Shown here one piece after another: positions 38,813 through 43,117 of a stretch of DNA of 43,117 nucleotides (its first letter is position 1; each line of letters opens with the position of its first letter). Source of the stretch: Patescibacteria group bacterium (GTDB taxonomy: Bacteria > Patescibacteriota > Minisyncoccia > Phycocordibacterales > PALSA-1337). The notes under the pieces were generated by a model. It was not told where the DNA came from. It ran no database searches and saw only the letters and a program-made list of their open reading frames with translations. A program made the translations under genes and the position numbers. The DNA lies in assembly GCA_018970245.1 (NCBI GenBank), contig JAGWWT010000011.1:1-43117 (forward strand), given 5' to 3'.

Positions 38813-40156
38813 ATGTCTAACAAGAAGGACAGCAAAGCTCCGAACGGCTCGGACAAGATGGAGAGCATCATCTCTCTGGCCAAGAGGCGCGGCTTCATAT
38901 TCCAAGGATCGGAGATCTACGGCGGCTTGGCCGGGACGTGGGACTATGGCCCGCTCGGCGTGGCTCTCAAGAACAACGTCAAGGCGCTGTGGTGGAAGCG
39001 CTTCGTCAGCGATCGCTCCGACATGTTCGGGGTCGATGCCGCCATCCTCATGAATCAGAACGTCTGGCAGGCCAGCGGCCACGTGAGCGGCTTCTCTGAT
39101 CCGCTGGTCGAATGCAAGAAGTGCCATCATCGCTTCCGCGCCGATCAGCTGGAAGACGCCAAGAAGTGCCCGGATTGCGGCGGCGCGCTCGGGGACGTGA
39201 AGCAGTTCAATATGATGTTCAAGACGAGCGTCGGCGCAGTCCAGGACGATTCATCGGTCTCATATCTCCGGCCTGAGACTGCCCAGGGCATGTTCGTCAA
39301 TTTCAAGAACATCCTGGATTCTCTCCATCCGAAGCTGCCATTCGGCATGGCTCAGATAGGGAAAGCCTTCAGGAACGAGATCGCGCCGCGCGATTTCCTC
39401 TTCCGAGCGCGCGAATTCGAGCAGATGGAGATAGAGTATCTGGTCAAGCCGGCAGAGTGGCAGAAGGCGTTCGAGCATTTCGTCGGCGAGGTCCATGGCT
39501 TCATCAAGGATGTCGGCTTGGACGAGAAGGATGTCCATGAATTGGAGGTGCCTGACGGCGAGCGCGCCCATTATTCGAAGAGGACGATCGATTTCGAGTA
39601 TGACTGGCCGTTCGGAAAGAAGGAGCTTTACGGATTGGCATATCGCACGGATTTCGATCTCAAGCAGCATTCGGAGCGCAGCAAAGTCGACCTTTCTTAC
39701 TACGACGAGGAGACGAAGGAGCGCTTCATACCCCACGTGATCGAGCCGTCATTCGGGCTGGACCGGACGATCCTGGCTATCCTTTGCGGCGCCTACACCG
39801 AGGATGAGCTCGGAGGCGAAGGCGAGAAGCGCGTCTATCTGAAGCTAGCGCCGGCCGTGGCGCCGTACAAAGTCGCCGTCTTTCCGCTCTTGCGCAATAA
39901 GCCGCAGCTCGTCGAGAAGGCGCAGGAGGTGTATCGCGCGGTCAAGAAAGCCATACCGGCTGCCGCCTTCGACGACAATGGCAACATCGGCAAGCGCTAT
40001 CGCCGGCAGGACGAGATCGGCACGCCGTTCTGCGTGACCGTGGATTTCGACACGATCGAGAAAGGCGCAGGCGTGACGGTCCGGGATAGGGACACAGGCA
40101 AGCAGGAGAGAGTGGCAGAGAAGGATCTGATCGAGCGCTTGTCGAGAGGCTTATAG
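38813..40156 (+). CDS. glyS: Glycyl-tRNA synthetase (single-chain, alpha2 type)
   Basis: A 447-aa class II enzyme of the homodimeric type found in archaea, eukaryotes and some bacteria. The motifs include GFIFQGSEIYGGLAGTWDYGPLG, a zinc-like CKKCHHRF...CPDCGG insertion, LRPETAQGMF, the motif 2 region FRNEIAPRDFLFRAREFEQME, and motif 3 VIEPSFGLDRT. The C-terminal anticodon-binding domain (PYKVAVFPLL...) follows. It is an essential single-copy enzyme and lacks the separate beta subunit of E. coli. No repeat insertions are visible, unlike argS and ileS. Confidence 0.96.
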   Translation: MSNKKDSKAPNGSDKMESIISLAKRRGFIFQGSEIYGGLAGTWDYGPLGVALKNNVKALWWKRFVSDRSDMFGVDAAILMNQNVWQASGHVSGFSDPLVECKKCHHRFRADQLEDAKKCPDCGGALGDVKQFNMMFKTSVGAVQDDSSVSYLRPETAQGMFVNFKNILDSLHPKLPFGMAQIGKAFRNEIAPRDFLFRAREFEQMEIEYLVKPAEWQKAFEHFVGEVHGFIKDVGLDEKDVHELEVPDGERAHYSKRTIDFEYDWPFGKKELYGLAYRTDFDLKQHSERSKVDLSYYDEETKERFIPHVIEPSFGLDRTILAILCGAYTEDELGGEGEKRVYLKLAPAVAPYKVAVFPLLRNKPQLVEKAQEVYRAVKKAIPAAAFDDNGNIGKRYRRQDEIGTPFCVTVDFDTIEKGAGVTVRDRDTGKQERVAEKDLIERLSRGL

Positions 40157-40217
40157 AGCCGGCGCCCTCCCGCGCTCACGCCCACGCGCGGGCTTGGCGA
40201 CACCAGCCGACCTCTGG

Positions 40218-40223
40218 TACATT
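40218..40223 (+). promoter_or_regulatory. -10 box placing the start at the M16 peptidase ATG (leaderless)
   Basis: TACATT ends 7 nt before the A of the ATG at 40230. A TTGGCG lies 18 bp upstream of it (40194-40199). Confidence 0.5.
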
Positions 40224-40229
40224 TAACCC

Positions 40230-41501
40230 ATGAGATTCAAGAAGACCACGCTATCGAACGGCTTGCGGCTAGTGACCGTCCCGATGCCCGACAATCCGTC
40301 CGTGACCGTCCTCGTAATGGTCGAAGCCGGCTCCAAGTATGAGACGAAGGACCTCAACGGCCTCTCTCATTTCCTCGAGCACATGGTCTTCAAGGGCACG
40401 ACCAAGCGCCCTAAGGCGAGCGACATATCCCGCGAGCTCGATTCTATCGGCGCGCATTACAATGCTTTCACCTCTCAGGAGTTCACTGGATACTACGCCA
40501 AGGCCGATAGCCGCCATTTCGAGGCCATACTGGATATCGTCTCCGATATGTATCTCGACCCGCTCTTCGAAGGATCCGAGATAGCCAAAGAGAAGGGGGT
40601 GATCGTCGAAGAGATAAAGATGTACCGCGACATGCCCCAGAGCCGCGTTCACGACCTATTCATGTCCCTCTTATACGGCGACAAGCCGGCTGGCTGGGAC
40701 ATCGCCGGAACGGAAGCCAATGTCCGCTCGTTCACCAAGGACGACCTCCGCCGCTATCGCGGCCAGCATTATGTCGCCAGCGCCACGACCGTCATAATCG
40801 GCGGCTCGTTCGACGAGGCTGAAGCGGCCAAAGCCGTCGAAGAAGCGTTCGCCAAGATCTCCAGTGGCAAGAAATCAGGCAAGCCATCGACGGTTGAAGA
40901 GCAATCCGAACCGGCTATCATGACCGAATTCAAGGAGACCGACCAGACGCATCTCGTCATCGGGGCGCGGAGCTTCGCTGTTAAGGATCCTAGGATGCCG
41001 GCGATGATGGTCCTCTCGACCATCCTCGGCCGAGGCATGAGCTCGAGGCTATTCTCGAAGATGCGCGACGAGCTCGGCATCTGCTATTACATCAAGTGCG
41101 ACCAGGATTCATATACCGACCACGGCGTCCTCACGATATCGGCAGGAGTCGACAACTCTCGAGTGAGCGAGGGCATCAAGGGCATTTTGGGGGAGTGCGA
41201 GCGCATGAAGTCCGAGCCGGTTTCGGACGCCGAGCTCAAGAAGGCCAAGGACTATATCGCCGGCACGACCATGCTCGAGCTGGAGACCTCCGATGCCCGC
41301 GCCGAATTCTGCGGCTACCAGGAGACGATGAAGCATGAGATCCAGTCGCCTGAAGAGATCATAGCCAAAACAGCTGCCGTCACGGCCGCCGATGTCCAAA
41401 AATTGGCGCAGGATGTGTTCGTGAATAAGGGGTTGAACCTGGCGATCATCGGCCGTTTCAAAGACGCCGAGGCATTCAAGCCGTACTTCAGGTTCGTATG
41501 A
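40230..41501 (+). CDS. M16-family zinc metallopeptidase (insulinase-like)
   Basis: A 423-aa protein with the inverted zinc motif HFLEH (His47, Glu50, His51) and a distal glutamate in VEEIKMYRD. It has the two-lobe layout of bacterial M16B peptidases, the second half (from about residue 215) being the inactive lobe. It probably degrades or processes peptides. No signal peptide is visible, so it should be cytosolic. Length and motif spacing are normal for the family. It precedes the AI-2E exporter gene by 44 bp. Confidence 0.93.
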   Translation: MRFKKTTLSNGLRLVTVPMPDNPSVTVLVMVEAGSKYETKDLNGLSHFLEHMVFKGTTKRPKASDISRELDSIGAHYNAFTSQEFTGYYAKADSRHFEAILDIVSDMYLDPLFEGSEIAKEKGVIVEEIKMYRDMPQSRVHDLFMSLLYGDKPAGWDIAGTEANVRSFTKDDLRRYRGQHYVASATTVIIGGSFDEAEAAKAVEEAFAKISSGKKSGKPSTVEEQSEPAIMTEFKETDQTHLVIGARSFAVKDPRMPAMMVLSTILGRGMSSRLFSKMRDELGICYYIKCDQDSYTDHGVLTISAGVDNSRVSEGIKGILGECERMKSEPVSDAELKKAKDYIAGTTMLELETSDARAEFCGYQETMKHEIQSPEEIIAKTAAVTAADVQKLAQDVFVNKGLNLAIIGRFKDAEAFKPYFRFV

Positions 41502-41545
41502 GCACGCTTCCATAACTCGCCGCTTGGCGCTATACTTCGGCTAAC

Positions 41546-42643
41546 ATGGCCGACTCCTCCAGAGAATTGAACATCCGCATAAACACCGGCACGATCATCC
41601 GGGCCGTGATCGTCGTTATCCTGATACTGGCCTTGTGGTATATGTTCGATATCGTCCTGGTCGTGCTAGCGTCTGTCGTCATCGCCTCGGCCATTGAGCC
41701 GGTCATCCGCAGGCTCAAGCGCAAAGGGGTGCACAGGATCATATCTGTGATCCTGGTCTTCATCGTCCTCGCGGCCATCATCGCCGGCATCATGATATTC
41801 ATCGTTCCGCTGGTCACGCAAGACGCCATAAGCTTCCTCAACAGCCTGCCTAAGAACATATCTCTCGAAGACATCTGGAACCCCATGTCATCGGCTGGCG
41901 TAAGCCTCGGCACTGGCATGGGCCAGTCGATCGCCAGCAGGACGGTATCGCTCTCCGATCTCATCTCCGGGCTCCAGCAGCTCATAGTCGGCACGTCGGC
42001 GGGCGTGTTCCAGACGGCGAGCGTCCTTTTCGGCGGCCTCTTCTCGTTCATACTCATCGTGGTCCTGTCGTTCTATCTGGCTGTCCAAGAAGAGGGAGTA
42101 GCGGACTTCTTGCGCATTATCGCGCCGGTCAAGCATCATGAATACATCACCAACCTCTGGGCCAGATCGCAGAGGAAGATCGCTCTGTGGCTCCAGGGCC
42201 AGATAATCCTCGGCATATTGATAGGCGTGCTCGTCTATCTCGTGCTCATGGTCGTCGGCATACCTCATGCGATCCTCCTTGCCATATTCGCCGGGCTTTT
42301 CGAGATCATCCCAGTCTTCGGACCGATCATCTCTTCCGTGCCGGCCATCCTGATCGCATTCGCTGATAAGGGCGTGGGCACCGGGCTCCTATTGATCGGC
42401 CTCTACATCATCATCTATCAGTTCGAGAGCCAGCTCTTCTATCCGCTAGTCGTGAAGAAGATCGTCGGCATCTCGCCGATCGTGGTCATCTTGGCGCTCG
42501 TCATAGGCGGCAAGCTGGCCGGGCTCCTGGGCGCCCTCATAGCGGTCCCGCTCTCGGCGGCGCTCATGGAATACATCTCCGACATCGAGAAGTACAAGAA
42601 GCAGGAAATAGCCGAAAGGGCGACTGCGAATAAGTCGATATAA
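41546..42643 (+). CDS. AI-2E family transporter
   Basis: A 365-aa membrane protein with about eight helices: two near the N-terminus, a loop with DISLE/W-N-P, then TM pairs with IGVLVYLVLMVVGIPHA, LFEIIPVFGPIISSVPAIL and the final GLLGALIAVPLSAALME. The FEIIPxxGP segment is the family signature. Members export varied small molecules or ions (AI-2, Na+). A TATACT box would place transcription start 3 nt before the ATG. Its TAA stop lies in the first unit of the 42646-42718 repeat region. Confidence 0.92.
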   Translation: MADSSRELNIRINTGTIIRAVIVVILILALWYMFDIVLVVLASVVIASAIEPVIRRLKRKGVHRIISVILVFIVLAAIIAGIMIFIVPLVTQDAISFLNSLPKNISLEDIWNPMSSAGVSLGTGMGQSIASRTVSLSDLISGLQQLIVGTSAGVFQTASVLFGGLFSFILIVVLSFYLAVQEEGVADFLRIIAPVKHHEYITNLWARSQRKIALWLQGQIILGILIGVLVYLVLMVVGIPHAILLAIFAGLFEIIPVFGPIISSVPAILIAFADKGVGTGLLLIGLYIIIYQFESQLFYPLVVKKIVGISPIVVILALVIGGKLAGLLGALIAVPLSAALMEYISDIEKYKKQEIAERATANKSI

Positions 42644-42645
42644 AG

Positions 42646-42718
42646 GCGAAAGTCGAAAGTCTATAAAGTCCATAAAGTCGAAAGTCAACATAGTCGAAAG
42701 TCCATAAAGTCCGTAAAG
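42646..42718 (+). repeat. Mixed 7/9-bp tandem array between AI-2E and four-helix genes
   Basis: Units are TCGAAAG (7 bp) and TC(C/T)ATAAAG or close variants (9 bp). They begin at the AI-2E stop and end 3 bp before the next ATG. The 9-bp unit matches the array inside argS. Confidence 0.88.
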
Positions 42719-42721
42719 TCG

Positions 42722-43066
42722 ATGACGATCGAGAAATTCGAAGACATTGTCGCTTGGCAAAAAGCGCGAGCCCTCTCGACGCTTATTTACGGTCTTTTTC
42801 GTGACAACAAGGATTTTAAATTCAAAGACCAAATACAATCTGCTGCGGTCTCGATCTCTAGCAACATCGCCGAAGGATTCGAAAGGAAGGGCGACAAAGA
42901 GTTCGGTCATTTCTTGTACATTGCGAAGGGATCGAGCGCTGAGGTCCGTTCTCTGCTGTACTTGGCGATGGATTTGAAGTATATTTCAGAAGCAGATTTC
43001 CAAAAGTGCGTAAGCCTGGCTTCAGAGACATCAAAGATATTGTCAGGATTCATCAGATCGCTCTGA
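42722..43066 (+). CDS. Four-helix-bundle protein (23S intervening-sequence/S23 family)
   Basis: A 114-aa helical protein with the family start IEKFEDIVAWQKARAL, the central FKDQIQSAAVSISSNIAEGFER and the tail with SSAEVRSLLYLAMDLKYI. The family is encoded in 23S rRNA intervening sequences and elsewhere; its function is unknown, but it is structurally related to DGR Avd. It is free-standing here, preceded immediately by the 7/9-bp array. The ATG at 42722 gives the typical start. It could provide an additional Avd-like subunit, although the DGR has its own. Confidence 0.9.
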   Translation: MTIEKFEDIVAWQKARALSTLIYGLFRDNKDFKFKDQIQSAAVSISSNIAEGFERKGDKEFGHFLYIAKGSSAEVRSLLYLAMDLKYISEADFQKCVSLASETSKILSGFIRSL

Positions 43067-43117
43067 CACATGCCTTTGATCCGCGGCCTCTCGTTACGGG
43101 CTTTTGACATTACGGAC

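Overview
The window looks like a chromosomal segment of a Candidate Phyla Radiation (Patescibacteria) bacterium, most likely Parcubacteria-like. This is inferred from gene content: an ECF sigma factor paired with a DUF5667 membrane protein, a thioredoxin/VKOR pair, a large single-span DUF11-like surface protein, a salvage-type nucleotide gene set, a diversity-generating retroelement (DGR), and tRNA-ligase genes carrying low-complexity insertions. The DNA is GC-rich by eye, apart from AT-richer accessory patches. TGA is used as a stop codon, so the code looks standard. I saw no rRNA or tRNA gene.

Layout. 1-9.4 kb is an accessory and envelope zone: a transposase tail, a small membrane protein, a RibD-type reductase, MscL, a Panacea-type toxin-antitoxin candidate, an MFS drug pump, a P-loop kinase, HicBA, a DUF3800 protein and two HlyD-like adaptors. 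9.4-19.1 kb holds queA, a polysaccharide deacetylase, a secreted FN3 protein, the sigma/DUF5667 pair, the DsbA-like/VKOR pair, an rRNA-type methyltransferase, folD, a SIMPL protein and an unknown gene. 19.2-23.7 kb is the secE-nusG-rplK ribosomal locus, split between nusG and rplK by a RelBE-type module and a complete DGR. 23.8-30.1 kb collects nucleotide and folate genes: a DHFR-like reductase, a nucleotidyltransferase, a dCMP-deaminase-like protein, two HIT proteins, thyA and glyA. 30.3-43.1 kb is argS, a small membrane protein, ileS, recO, the surface protein, glyS, an M16 peptidase, an AI-2E exporter and a four-helix-bundle protein.

The main system is the DGR. A 128-bp variable repeat ends a 242-aa target gene and differs from a downstream template repeat at 18 positions, every one an adenine in the template. 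An Avd-like gene on the opposite strand and a reverse transcriptase with the DGR-type motif complete it. The target gene has a perfect consensus promoter and a Shine-Dalgarno site, whereas many neighbouring core genes look leaderless (a -10 box whose predicted transcription start falls on or next to the start codon).

A second theme is short tandem arrays. Heptamer arrays inside ileS (twice) and recO carry C or G exactly where T would make an in-frame stop. Nine-bp arrays lie in argS and before the last gene, a heptamer array separates avd from the RT gene, and arrays begin on or next to the stop codons of secE, recO and the AI-2E gene. IleRS also contains a complete histidine-phosphatase domain. 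A dispersed ~100-bp intergenic repeat and two structured intergenic regions (thyA-glyA and glyA-argS) may encode RNAs.
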